Below, piece after piece: positions 8,192 to 17,117 of a stretch of DNA of 37,798 nt. The stretch covers positions 1-37,798 of the forward strand of contig JAISZT010000018.1 of the NCBI GenBank assembly GCA_031284485.1, written 5' to 3'. The first letter of the stretch is position 1; every line of letters starts with the position of its first letter. The position numbers and the translations under genes are program-made. The notes below the pieces were generated by a model, which was given only the letters and a program-made list of their open reading frames with translations, ran no database searches and was not told the DNA's origin. This DNA comes from Desulfovibrio sp. Lineage in GTDB: Bacteria > Desulfobacterota > Desulfovibrionia > Desulfovibrionales > Desulfovibrionaceae.

Positions 8192-10270
8192 TCAGCGCTG
8201 TTCATGCAGTCGCTGAAACAACTCCGCATACTCCCCCGCCCGTGCGGCCGGATTCCACTGCTCCAGGGCAATGGCGCGGCAACGCAGACGAAGCAAGTCA
8301 TCCTTGCGCTCCTCATCCACCCAGGCCACACCGGCAGCCAGAGATTCCGCGTCTTTCACCGGGGCCAGCCAGCCTGTTTCCTTGTGGCGGATCATCTCCG
8401 GAATACCGCCGGCGGCAAAGGCCACCACCGGCACGCCGCAACCGGCCGCTTCACAAATGACATTGGGAGAATTGTCCTCCAGAGAGGGTACCAGGACGGC
8501 ATCCGCCGCGTTGTAGACAATGGCCATCTGTTCCGGGTCATCCACATGTCCGAGTGCGTTGACGGCAAAACCCAGTTGAGAGAGAAAAGCTGGCGGTTTG
8601 TTGCCCAAAAGCACAATGCGTATTTTATTCCGCAGCGTACCGGAGGCCAGGATCTCCAGGCACTGCCGCAAAAACACTGTGCCCTTGCGCTCTTTATCCA
8701 GACTTTGCGCTACAAAGGCCAAGGTCAACTCCGCTTCACCTATGCCCAATTCCTGGCGAATGGCCTTTTTGTTCAATGGCTTGAACACATCCAAGGGCTG
8801 CGCGTACCTGATAACCTGCACGGGAAAACGCTTGAACAGAGTGCTCTGCCTGGCCTCCGCCGCCAGCCATTCACTGGGCGTGACGATGTGCAGGTCCAAC
8901 CCCCGAAACACCGCTTTGGCGGCTCGCCAAGTCTGAAAACTGAGGTCTTGCGGATCGTCCGAACCAAGCTGCGGGCAGGCCCCGCAATGTTCGACAAATT
9001 TCCGGCAATCTCCCGCATAGTGACAGCCCCCGGTAAAGGGGCGCATATCGTGCAATGTCCAGACAACCGGACGCCCGCGCAAGGCTTCAAGCGACTGGGT
9101 CGGGTCCAGAAAATCCGCTACCCAGTGCAGATTGATGACAGCAAAATCCTCCTGGTACGGCAATGTGGCCAAATCCGCGCACTGTCCCGGCGTGGAGAAA
9201 TCTTCCAACCCTGACGGTCGATGCGGATAGCGACGCATCGCCTCCTGATGTTTTTTCCGCACAGCAGACAAGCCGGGAATGACGGCAGTACCGTTATTCC
9301 GCACTTCCGGTATTTGCCCAACGGACGGAAAAAGATGAAGGTTATCGCTTTGGCTGCGCAGATCCGCGACATACATTTGGGAAGACTGCCCGGCAGCCAG
9401 CAAACTCTTGTGGTGACGCAGGGCGGCAGTGCCGGCGCCGCCGGCGTCCATCATACAAAAAATAGCGATCTTGGTCGAAGGCATGGCTTCCGTTTCAGGC
9501 TTGAGGGCCTCAAGAAAAAAAGAATCAGGTTTGCGAACTCCCCCGCACGGCGCGCTATCCAGACCATAGAGCAGAATATCTTCACGAAGAGACCTGTCAT
9601 GCGCCTGTTTGGTAATGACGTTAAAGCCCAAATCGGCAAGCAGACGCGAAAGAGAGATTTCGTCATACATCCAATGGTGTCGTTCACCCCCAAGCAAAAA
9701 CTGCATATTGGCGGGCCGCAAAGGGGAACAAGGCAACCCTTTGTTTTCGGCAAGCGCGTGATGAGTGAGCTTTTGACGAAAGTGCGCAAATTCCTGCCCG
9801 CTACGGGACAGTATAAAGGCTTCCTGCGGCAGCGACTTACGCTTCCACAACGCCGCCATTTCACCTCCAGATTCCCGGCGCACCATCTGATCAAGAAGTT
9901 CCACAGTCATCCACTCGTGGCGGTCTTGCGCGCCTTCCAAACCGGCCCTGGCTTCATCCAGAGCGGCAAGATAGGCTCGGGCGATATTTTCCAGATCCGG
10001 CACGGCAACACGCAAAAGCCCGCCCGGACGCAATACGCGGAAACATTCTTGTAAAAACGCTTTCCCGTCCTCGCGAGAAAAATGCTCCAGCACATGGGAA
10101 TGATAGACCACATCGAAGGTGGCGTCGGCAAAGGGAACGCCAAGACGCAGGTCATAGGCTGACACGGCCCCGCCGTGAGCGTGAAAATCAATGTTCAGCC
10201 AGTCGGGATGGTAAGTATTCCCACATCCCAGATTCAACAGACGCTTGCGTTGTGCGCAACCTGTCATCAT
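8192..10270 (-). CDS. Fusion: SAM methyltransferase plus GT4 glycosyltransferase
   Basis: About 692 residues from the ATG at 10270 (AGGTGG eight bases upstream; an in-frame GTG lies at 10282). Residues 1 to about 245 are a methyltransferase: LLNLGCGNTYHPDWLNIDFH is motif I and strand 2, then DVVYHSHVLEHF and CFRVLRPGGLLRVAVPDLE. From about 265 a GT4 (glycosyl transferase group 1) domain follows: IAIFCMMDAGGAGTAALRH, VVWTLHDMRPFTGGCHY, a strand ELTLAFVAQSLDKERKG, and the donor-binding region VLVPSLEDNSPNVICEAAGC with GVPVVAFAAGGIPEMI. The HDMRPFTGGCHY-to-CGACPQLG segment is a familiar signature of this GT4 subgroup. It would transfer and methylate a sugar in one polypeptide; substrates unknown. 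A truncated copy of its first 50 codons lies at 12836-13015. Confidence 0.75.
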   Translation of the reverse strand: MMTGCAQRKRLLNLGCGNTYHPDWLNIDFHAHGGAVSAYDLRLGVPFADATFDVVYHSHVLEHFSREDGKAFLQECFRVLRPGGLLRVAVPDLENIARAYLAALDEARAGLEGAQDRHEWMTVELLDQMVRRESGGEMAALWKRKSLPQEAFILSRSGQEFAHFRQKLTHHALAENKGLPCSPLRPANMQFLLGGERHHWMYDEISLSRLLADLGFNVITKQAHDRSLREDILLYGLDSAPCGGVRKPDSFFLEALKPETEAMPSTKIAIFCMMDAGGAGTAALRHHKSLLAAGQSSQMYVADLRSQSDNLHLFPSVGQIPEVRNNGTAVIPGLSAVRKKHQEAMRRYPHRPSGLEDFSTPGQCADLATLPYQEDFAVINLHWVADFLDPTQSLEALRGRPVVWTLHDMRPFTGGCHYAGDCRKFVEHCGACPQLGSDDPQDLSFQTWRAAKAVFRGLDLHIVTPSEWLAAEARQSTLFKRFPVQVIRYAQPLDVFKPLNKKAIRQELGIGEAELTLAFVAQSLDKERKGTVFLRQCLEILASGTLRNKIRIVLLGNKPPAFLSQLGFAVNALGHVDDPEQMAIVYNAADAVLVPSLEDNSPNVICEAAGCGVPVVAFAAGGIPEMIRHKETGWLAPVKDAESLAAGVAWVDEERKDDLLRLRCRAIALEQWNPAARAGEYAELFQRLHEQR

Positions 10271-10295
10271 GGCGCCGTCCACCTATTAAGGAATC

Positions 10296-11162
10296 TCAAC
10301 CATTGCCGGCTTCCCCATTGCTGCGGGGCATCACAATGGTTACCCGCCACTTGCCGTCCGCGTAAATTTCAGCAACCGGGACGGCAAGAGAATTTTTATT
10401 CTGCATAATCTTTTTCAATCGGTATTTGCGCGCATCCTCCGGAATCCTGGCATCCACCTCCGCGAAATACCGATCCATATTCTGGCTTAGCTGCCCGGGA
10501 TGACGGCGAAAAGCCCCTATGTTACACTGAGGGTGGACAAGCGTACCATATTTTGCAAAACGCCGCCACAAATCCCAATCTCCCGCAAGCTTGAAGGAAG
10601 CGTCCAGCCCCCCTGCCTTGTTCCAGAGAGATTTTTTCCAAAAAGTGCTCTCCTGCTGTACAAAGTGATAATGGCGGTTTTCAGCCAGTCCGGCCGCGAT
10701 AAGACTTTGCGGAAACATAACCCCGGTATTGGATCGCAGCACCCTGCCATAGCGGTCTATAAGGCTTGGCCAGCCCATGAGCCACTCTATCTCCGGCGCG
10801 TCACCGGCCAGACGGGCTATATTGGCAAAAGCGCCCGGCCATAAAAGATCGCCGGCGTTCAGCCAGCCCATAAAAGCATTATCCGGTATTCTCATCCCCT
10901 CAAAAGCTCTGTTCAGGGCATCGTATACCCCGGAATCAGTCATAGACACATAAGAAAAATCTATAGGGACGAGTATGCGTCCAGATTCGCGCAAGCGTGT
11001 TTCCCATTCTTTAAGCCTTTCCTGTGTCCCGTCTGTTGAACCGCCATCCTGCACATGATAATGGATGGCAATATCACCCTGTTGAGAAACAATACTCCAG
11101 ATGGTTTCATCAAGGTATTCAATCCCGTTTAACACAGGCGTGGCGATATAAACATCCAGCAT
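10296..11162 (-). CDS. Glycosyltransferase family 2
   Basis: A 288-residue GT-A enzyme. The N-terminus DVYIATPVLNGIEYLDETIW and YHVQDGGSTDGTQERLKEW are the nucleotide-binding face of GT2 enzymes (V-x-DGGSTDGT); FMGWLNAGDLLWPGAF carries the acidic metal site in modified form (N-A-G-D in place of the usual D-x-D), and ESTFWKKSLWNKAGGLD with GDWDLWRRFAKYG is the acceptor-side GDWDLW motif. AAAGGA lies five bases before the ATG. It is close to the N-terminal half of the next gene upstream (11172-12839), with the same IATPVLN, DETIWS, HYHVQDGGSTDGT and FMGWLNAG blocks, so the two arose by tandem duplication. Sugar specificity is unknown. Confidence 0.8.
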   Translation of the reverse strand: MLDVYIATPVLNGIEYLDETIWSIVSQQGDIAIHYHVQDGGSTDGTQERLKEWETRLRESGRILVPIDFSYVSMTDSGVYDALNRAFEGMRIPDNAFMGWLNAGDLLWPGAFANIARLAGDAPEIEWLMGWPSLIDRYGRVLRSNTGVMFPQSLIAAGLAENRHYHFVQQESTFWKKSLWNKAGGLDASFKLAGDWDLWRRFAKYGTLVHPQCNIGAFRRHPGQLSQNMDRYFAEVDARIPEDARKYRLKKIMQNKNSLAVPVAEIYADGKWRVTIVMPRSNGEAGNG

Positions 11163-11171
11163 TTTTGTCCT

Positions 11172-12839
11172 TTATCGTTCAAATTTTTTCCAAAATACAG
11201 CAATGCTTGATGGTCTTCCAAAGTCCGCATAACTTTCACGGGTGATTTTTTCCCATATATCTGTATACGACTTTTCATTCATCCAATAGATATCCCGCAT
11301 ATACGGAAATTCATCTAATTTGATAAAATAATTGAAAGTTTTTACATGATCGAACATGTATTCAGTGAATGGATGCATCCAAAGTTGCCCGTCAGCTTTC
11401 TGAACAATATCCAAAAAGTGAATACTAAAACCACCCGGCTTTAACACTCTGTCAATATCACGCATAATATCGGCATAAACTTCTTCCTGATACGGCACAT
11501 GCTCCAGAGCGGATATGGAAAACACCAAATCAAAATAGGCATCGGGCAAACCAGCGTTGCCATTACCCATGTAGTCCCGCACTATCTTGTACTCGACTTC
11601 GGGAAGGTTTGTCGGCCCATTGCCGTTTCCCTCAAATTTATCAATATTCCAGCATTCATGGTCACGGCAAAAAACAGGTAAAATACGGGAATTTCCTCCC
11701 CCAACTTCCAATATTCGAGAGCCGCCAGTAATCATTTGATCAATAAAAGCACAGCACAGACCGTCTTGTATCGCTTTTAAGTCACAATATTCGGGATCAA
11801 AAGGTCGCCCATCGGCTGCAATCAAGTATGTATCTGCCAACAATTTTATATGCGATTTCCTGGCATAGGTAAATTCATTAAAATCAGTATGCTGCGTAAA
11901 TATGGGGGTATTTTTCTTGCTGTGGTTGTCTTTATACGGATAATGGATTGACCTCTTTACCTGTTTCATTGAGTGTATCTGGTTCTTGGAATATTTTATT
12001 TTTTCCAGGCGCAACTGTTTGCCGGCCAGAGAGAGAACAAGTGATGTAAAAGTATTTTTCTCTATATTTTCCAGCGCCTGTGATCTGATTTGCCTTTTTT
12101 GAAAAGGAAGAACTCTGTTAATTTCTTGACGCATAAGGCTTTGCAGGGGAAATTTATCCTTGGGACGTTGATAATATGCCGCCAGCAGCGCCTGGATAAA
12201 TACCGGCTCTACAAGTTGAGCAAAGGAGCGCCAAAGACGCCAATCCCCACACAAAGAATCCTCCCTGAATACCGCATCGCCAAAACCGCCCGCTTTGCTC
12301 CATAATTCCTGACGCCAGAAAACACCTTCATGCGGCAAGCGGGGCCAGTGTATATCGTCGGCCAGGCCGGCCGCGAGAACTTCTCGCGGCAATAAACGCG
12401 GGAAGGCGGAACCACTGGAGATCCCAATTTTTTTTTCCGCGCATTCCCCAATGATCCATTGTATCTCAGGATATTCACCGGCAATATGGGCAAGCAGGCT
12501 CAAAGCGCCGGGCAACAATATTTCTCCGGCGTTCAACCATCCCATGAACGCTTGCTCTTTCAAAGAAAAACGCTCAAATGACATAGCAATAGCGTGGTAA
12601 CAATTATTACTTTTTTCTGTGGCAATACTGAACTCAATATTTGCAGGCAACAGTTTGTGGTGACTTTTCAGCTTATCTTGCCATACGTTGAGCTTCTCCA
12701 GAGTTCCATCGGTAGAACCGCCGTCCTGAACATGGTAATGGATAAAAATATCCCCTGCTTGTGAGAGAACACTCCAGATGGTTTCATCAAGATGTTTTTC
12801 CGCGTTCAGGACGGGCGTGGCAATATAGATATCTGTCAT
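11172..12839 (-). CDS. Fusion: GT2 glycosyltransferase plus SAM methyltransferase
   Basis: About 555 residues from the ATG at 12839, which has AAGGA eight bases upstream; an ATG nine bases earlier lacks a ribosome site. Residues 1 to about 285 are a GT2 domain (IYIATPVLNAEKHLDETIW, HYHVQDGGSTDGTLEKL, FMGWLNAGEILLPGAL, GDWRLWRSFAQ). Residues about 340-555 are a methyltransferase: ILEVGGGNSRILPVF (motif I), FDLVFSISALEHVPYQ, RVLKPGGFSIHFLDIV. The linker (about 285-340) is lysine-rich and AT-rich at DNA level. The start overlaps the stop of the upstream methyltransferase remnant as ATGA. It is paralogous to 10296-11162 in its first half. It probably adds a sugar and methylates it or a neighbour; specificity unknown. 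Confidence 0.75.
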   Translation of the reverse strand: MTDIYIATPVLNAEKHLDETIWSVLSQAGDIFIHYHVQDGGSTDGTLEKLNVWQDKLKSHHKLLPANIEFSIATEKSNNCYHAIAMSFERFSLKEQAFMGWLNAGEILLPGALSLLAHIAGEYPEIQWIIGECAEKKIGISSGSAFPRLLPREVLAAGLADDIHWPRLPHEGVFWRQELWSKAGGFGDAVFREDSLCGDWRLWRSFAQLVEPVFIQALLAAYYQRPKDKFPLQSLMRQEINRVLPFQKRQIRSQALENIEKNTFTSLVLSLAGKQLRLEKIKYSKNQIHSMKQVKRSIHYPYKDNHSKKNTPIFTQHTDFNEFTYARKSHIKLLADTYLIAADGRPFDPEYCDLKAIQDGLCCAFIDQMITGGSRILEVGGGNSRILPVFCRDHECWNIDKFEGNGNGPTNLPEVEYKIVRDYMGNGNAGLPDAYFDLVFSISALEHVPYQEEVYADIMRDIDRVLKPGGFSIHFLDIVQKADGQLWMHPFTEYMFDHVKTFNYFIKLDEFPYMRDIYWMNEKSYTDIWEKITRESYADFGRPSSIAVFWKKFER

Positions 12840-13045
12840 ACGGCACATCCTTGCGGAAATACAACCAAGGTGGCGTCGGCAAAGGGAATGCCCAGGCGCA
12901 GGTCATAGGCTGACACGGCCCCGCCGTGATCGTGGAAATCGATATTCACCCGGCCGGGGTGAAAACTGCCGCCGCAACCAAGGTTGAGCAGACGGGGCTG
13001 TGATGTTTCCGAGCGCATGGGCAATACTTTCACAGACCACGGCAT
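12836..13045 (-). pseudogene. Truncated copy of the methyltransferase-GT4 N-terminus
   Basis: The frame gives RLLNLGCGGSFHPGRVNIDF, DHGGAVSAYDLRLGIPFADA and then breaks into unrelated residues (LVVFPQGCAV) before a stop. It matches the first 50 or so residues of the intact gene at 8192-10270 (LLNLGCGNTYHPDWLNIDFH, HGGAVSAYDLRLGVPFADA) nearly residue for residue, and the DNA from about 12869 to 12985 matches 10117-10240 closely. The homology ends abruptly after GTGGCGTCGGC near 12870. Only SAM motif I remains, so it cannot be active, but its stop overlaps the start of the next gene (ATGA), so it may still be translated and couple ribosomes into the GT2-methyltransferase gene. Confidence 0.7.
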
Positions 13046-13110
13046 TTTTCAAGAGAATTTCTAAAAAAATCGCTTATCGCCACATGATTGCGCCTTACCA
13101 TACCACAGCA

Positions 13111-13860
13111 TCACGCCTTCGGCGCCTCTTCCAGAAAATCGGTTTCATCCATAAGGTTATCAATACATCCACAAATAAATTCTTTCGCTCTTGCCAAAAT
13201 ATGAGTACGCAGCACCCGCATTCTTTCTCCCAACACCGGCCCCCGCATATCATCGCTGATGCCGCCCCGCTCCATATATGAAACCAGCACGGGGATGCGG
13301 GCCAGATTTTTCTGCGTAATAAACCTTGCCGCATAGTCATAGTCACCGGCAATCCTGTAGCTTGTATCAAATTTTTCCTGTTTCAATAGCGCCATACGTA
13401 TAAAGGTCGCGGGGAAAGGGATGCCCATATTGTTTAGTAAACGATGATAGGACGCGCGTAAGGAATAATTGTACAGAGAATCGCTTTTACCGTTGTGACC
13501 TTTCAGCATAGCGCCAAAAACGAATTGTTTGGTATCTGGTAAGTTACGGAGATGGCGGTGGCATTGGGCCAGAGCATGCTTATGAATGAGGCAGTCATCG
13601 CAACCCAGGAATATAGCCCAATCGCCACACGCTCTGGCAACCGCCCTGTTCCAGGCGTCATAAATACCGTTGTCCGGCGCTGATTCCAGCTTGATGCGCG
13701 GATCGGGAAATTGTGCCAATATAGCCAAGGTACCATCAGTGGATCCCCCGTCCTGAACAATCCATTCAAAGTCAGGGTAACTCTGGTTCAATATGGAAAT
13801 CAGCGCACGCTTGATAACATGGGCAGAATTATAACTTGCCGTAATAATAGAATATTTCAT
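13111..13860 (-). CDS. Glycosyltransferase family 2
   Basis: A 249-residue GT2 enzyme of the WcaA/colanic-acid type. The N-terminus KYSIITASYNSAHVIKRALI, IVQDGGSTDGTLAIL and SAPDNGIYDAWNRAVARACG are the standard order of nucleotide-binding and SxxDxGxYDAxN motifs; FLGCDDCLIHKHAL provides the metal-binding acidic pair; FDTSYRIAGDYDYAARF is the acceptor-side motif. This full set is typical of active enzymes. It lies six bases after the stop of the large GT2-glycerophosphotransferase fusion. No clear ribosome site precedes the ATG, so translation is probably coupled to that gene. It is a likely sugar-adding step of the same glycan; donor unknown. Confidence 0.8.
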   Translation of the reverse strand: MKYSIITASYNSAHVIKRALISILNQSYPDFEWIVQDGGSTDGTLAILAQFPDPRIKLESAPDNGIYDAWNRAVARACGDWAIFLGCDDCLIHKHALAQCHRHLRNLPDTKQFVFGAMLKGHNGKSDSLYNYSLRASYHRLLNNMGIPFPATFIRMALLKQEKFDTSYRIAGDYDYAARFITQKNLARIPVLVSYMERGGISDDMRGPVLGERMRVLRTHILARAKEFICGCIDNLMDETDFLEEAPKA

Positions 13861-13866
13861 TTTTAA

Positions 13867-16419
13867 TTATTTTGTTACATTTTTTATTCCAATGTTTTCA
13901 CTCCGCTCCAAGATAGCTTCATACACCCTGCGGCAATTCTGCCCATCCCGACAAGTGAAAAAACGCGCGGCCCTCTCTTCATAAAAGTCTTCCCGCTTGC
14001 AGCCGGCAACAAAAAAACGGCTCAGACAATCTTTAAGACCCTGCAAATCTCCTGCCACAGGGCCAAAACCGTCCCGTTCATAATCAAAATAGCCCTTTGT
14101 GTATGTGTGCCCTGAAAAAAAAGACGGATTTTCGGCAAATTGGTAATAAAGAACCGGTGTGCCCAAGAGCGCAACCTCCATGGCCTGGGAGGAATAATCC
14201 GTTATGAGCAAAGCGCAACTTGCCAAAAGGGCTTGCACAGACGGTACCTGGGCGTATTTGCGGCAAGTAAAGCGTTCAGAATAGGTAAAAAGTCCCAAGT
14301 TCCTTGAAACATACGGGTGGGGAAGAAACAAAAACCTGCAGCCATGCTGTCCGGCCAGGGCGGAGATGTCGTCATCACCGGTAAGGGCGTTCCAGGCCTT
14401 AAAATAGTCGCTGGCCGTGAACATTTCCGCTTCAACGCCTTGCGGGGGCACATCCGTGTGCGGATTGCACAAATTGTCACGCCAGGTGGGGCTAACCAGA
14501 ATAAGACGTCCGCGCGGGGTTCGCCGCTTCAAGTCAAGAAGCGCGTCATGCCTGGGAAGACCTGTAAGCGCAACTTCTCTTTCCGTACATTTACTCGTTC
14601 CGTGCGCGATGGATGCATATTCCGGCTCAACACTGGTCACAAAAAGGTCAATGGGCATGGATTTAACCCAGCGGGACATGTCATCCTTTATGATGCCGTG
14701 CTGCAAGAAAGCAAATTTTGCCTCAGGCAGGCCAAAGGATGTCCGAGTCCGTAAAGGATCAAAAAGGGGATAGTGCAAATGGGAACTGAGCATCCATTCG
14801 GCAAGAAAAACGGCTACCAGATGTTCCTGGCTGTTATGCGCCAGCAGGCGAAAACCCTCGCTGCGCAGTCTTTCCCAGTCCGGCGATGTCCGGCTCAAAA
14901 CAAAAAAGATTTTTCGCTTTATATCCGGCTGCGCCGCCAGCCAGCGGTATAAATGCTCGGCATTGTCATCCGCTCGCTCAACCCTGTCCATAAGCAGCCA
15001 GCACCCGGCAAAACGCTCCCGCAACGCCGGAGATTGCGCAACTTCCAGTATGCTCCGCACCCTGTCCGGCAACGCGTTTTCCGGCAGATAGAACGCGTGC
15101 AAAATATCCTCCGGCGCGGCACACTCAAAATTTGCGCCGCCGCACAGAAGCGACGCGTCCTGTCCGTTGCCAATAAAGGTCATGGACGTGCCGGGCAGCA
15201 GGGGAAACCACATCCAGTGCTCAATGTACATGGCCTCACCCGCGAATTCCTTCCGCACGCGCTTCTCCCAAAGCGGGGCGGTAACAGTACCCCCCGTCGT
15301 CCGGCAGACGCAGGCCTCATCTTGCCCGGTATAGCGCACAAGCAGCATGCTCCGCTTGTCCCTGGCGATCTCGTGGACAAAAAAAGGCAGCCCTTCAGGC
15401 GAGACGCCCTTCAGCGCGTGAAGCATGGCGACCCTTGTGCGCCATTGCAGCATGGGCAGGCGGGACAGGAGGATGAGCTTACTGTCGATGTGGGAGAACA
15501 AAAGGCGCAACAAGTCAAAAAAGGCTTTTTTCTCTTCCGGGGTAAAGGCGTAAGGTATCTGCCCGTCCAGCATGCGGTTCACATACCATTGCACGTCATA
15601 TACAACAGCGTATTGCACATATTCCGGCACAGAGCCGAGGTTTTTTAGCGCGCTGCGCGCCAAGTCAAGATAGCCGAAGAAAATCTGATGCGAATATTTT
15701 TCTTTTCGACCCCAGGCAGTGTCGATCAGGCTGCCGGGGCTTTTTCGTTTGCGGTAAAAATACAGGGCGTCCTTGAGAAAGGCTATACGGGTTTTTCCGG
15801 TACGCATCAGCAGGCGGTAAATCCAATGCCCGTCTTCAAAGGAAGGCTGCACGCGACCGTCAAAAAGCAGGCCGCTTTGAGAAAGCGCATCTCTTCTGAA
15901 AAAACACGAACCAGCTGCGAGCTTCACATATTCAGGATATTCAGACACATCCACTATGGTATTTCCATCGGCAAACGTGTAGCGTAGCGGATGACCATTG
16001 ACAAATTTCCCGTTGACTTCATTAAAATAAATAATATTCCCGGCAACGGCAACACCGTCAAAATCCGGACTGTTTTCCAAAAAGCCCCGCACAGTGGCGA
16101 AATAGTCCTTGTGGACAAAATCGTCGGGGTCGATAAACGTCACCCATTCTCCCACGGCACGGGCAAGCCCGAAATTGCGGGCCGAGGCAGGCCCGCCGTT
16201 TTCCTTGTGGAGGCAGACCATACTGTCGGGATATTCATCAGACCATCGTTTGACTATGGCCGGGGTGTTGTCCGTTGAGCCGTCATCAGCGATAATTATC
16301 TGGATATGTTTGTGAAACGGCAAACTTTGCTCGACGAGGCTCTTAAAAAAAACGTCAATCCACGCTTCCACATTATAGGCAGCCGTTACCACAGAAAAAA
16401 AGGGAAAAGGATGATTCAT
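13867..16419 (-). CDS. Fusion: GT2 glycosyltransferase plus CDP-glycerol glycerophosphotransferase-like domain
   Basis: About 850 residues from the ATG at 16419 (14 bases after the upstream stop; the frame is open to 16476 but that would overlap the upstream gene). Residues 1 to about 230 are GT2: FSVVTAAYNVEAWIDVFF, IIIADDGSTDNTPAIV, GEWVTFIDPDDFVHKDYF. After a long middle region with no clear family, the last 370 residues are a TagF/TagB-type glycerophosphotransferase: FAFLQHGIIKDDMSRW, VALTGLPRHDALL, LVSPTWRD, FLFLPHPYVSRN and LLITDYSSQAMEVALLGTPV, the HGxxK, GxPRxD, PTWRD, HP and TDYSS motifs of the family. Such domains pass a polyol phosphate from a CDP-linked donor to a growing glycan. 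A second fusion of the same design lies at 17118-19949. Confidence 0.8.
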   Translation of the reverse strand: MNHPFPFFSVVTAAYNVEAWIDVFFKSLVEQSLPFHKHIQIIIADDGSTDNTPAIVKRWSDEYPDSMVCLHKENGGPASARNFGLARAVGEWVTFIDPDDFVHKDYFATVRGFLENSPDFDGVAVAGNIIYFNEVNGKFVNGHPLRYTFADGNTIVDVSEYPEYVKLAAGSCFFRRDALSQSGLLFDGRVQPSFEDGHWIYRLLMRTGKTRIAFLKDALYFYRKRKSPGSLIDTAWGRKEKYSHQIFFGYLDLARSALKNLGSVPEYVQYAVVYDVQWYVNRMLDGQIPYAFTPEEKKAFFDLLRLLFSHIDSKLILLSRLPMLQWRTRVAMLHALKGVSPEGLPFFVHEIARDKRSMLLVRYTGQDEACVCRTTGGTVTAPLWEKRVRKEFAGEAMYIEHWMWFPLLPGTSMTFIGNGQDASLLCGGANFECAAPEDILHAFYLPENALPDRVRSILEVAQSPALRERFAGCWLLMDRVERADDNAEHLYRWLAAQPDIKRKIFFVLSRTSPDWERLRSEGFRLLAHNSQEHLVAVFLAEWMLSSHLHYPLFDPLRTRTSFGLPEAKFAFLQHGIIKDDMSRWVKSMPIDLFVTSVEPEYASIAHGTSKCTEREVALTGLPRHDALLDLKRRTPRGRLILVSPTWRDNLCNPHTDVPPQGVEAEMFTASDYFKAWNALTGDDDISALAGQHGCRFLFLPHPYVSRNLGLFTYSERFTCRKYAQVPSVQALLASCALLITDYSSQAMEVALLGTPVLYYQFAENPSFFSGHTYTKGYFDYERDGFGPVAGDLQGLKDCLSRFFVAGCKREDFYEERAARFFTCRDGQNCRRVYEAILERSENIGIKNVTK

Positions 16420-16432
16420 TATATGTATGCTG

Positions 16433-17107
16433 TCATTCCTTAAAAATCTTCTGCGCCAGTTCCCAGTCCTCGGCAAAATCCACTTCCACGCAACGGTGCC
16501 CGGAGATGTCCAGAGGCAGAATTTTCTCGCCGGCGGCGATCATCAATTCCAGGCCGCGTTCAAAATAGTCCGTGTCCTCGCAGGCGCTCAGGCCCTTTTT
16601 GAAAGCGGGCAGGCTTTCCCGCCGCACCAGATTGATTCCCAGAGCCTCGCCTTCCGGCGTCGGCACCTGCTTGGAGATGCTGACGATGGCCCCGTCAGGG
16701 CCGGAGGCGTACTTCACCTCTTCCTCGCCGCAGCGCTTTTTGTCCACGCACACAAGATTGGCCTTGGGCGCGGCAAGCAGATCGCGCAGAATCTGCGGAT
16801 CAAAAACCACATCCCCGTTCAGCCAGAGGATGTCGTCGTCCAGATGCCGCAAGGCCCAGAGCAGGCTCTTGGAGGTGTTGGTCACATAAAAAACCGGGTT
16901 GTAGCTGTAATAGACATCGGGAAATTCCTCCATGATCAGCGCCATCTTGAAGCCTACAACCACGGTGACGGCGTCGACGCCCGCTTCACGCAGCAGGCGT
17001 ATCTGGCGGCCCAGAATGCGTTCTCCGCCGGGCAGCAGGGAGAGGGATTTGGGAAAGGGGCGGCCAAGCCGCGTGCCCACACCGGCGGCAAGAATAACAG
17101 CGTGCAT
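16433..17107 (-). CDS. Nucleotidyltransferase, phosphocholine cytidylyltransferase (LicC)-like
   Basis: A 224-residue nucleotidyltransferase. The start at 17107 is fixed by GGAG seven bases upstream and by the family N-terminus HAVILAAGVGTRLGRPFPKS (the GxGxR-x4-PK nucleotide-binding loop); the frame is open to 17146 but that overlaps the upstream gene. Further motifs: ILGRQIRLLREAGVD, VYYSYNPVFYVTNTSKSLLW, DILWLNGDVVFD (metal-binding Asp) and CVEVDFAEDWELAQ (second metal site). This set, including NTSKSL, is that of CTP-dependent LicC-type enzymes that make CDP-choline or similar CDP-alcohols. Placed between two glycerophosphotransferase-domain fusions, it is a good candidate to make their CDP-activated donor; that link is inference. 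Confidence 0.8.
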   Translation of the reverse strand: MHAVILAAGVGTRLGRPFPKSLSLLPGGERILGRQIRLLREAGVDAVTVVVGFKMALIMEEFPDVYYSYNPVFYVTNTSKSLLWALRHLDDDILWLNGDVVFDPQILRDLLAAPKANLVCVDKKRCGEEEVKYASGPDGAIVSISKQVPTPEGEALGINLVRRESLPAFKKGLSACEDTDYFERGLELMIAAGEKILPLDISGHRCVEVDFAEDWELAQKIFKE

Positions 17108-17117
17108 TTCTTTCTCC

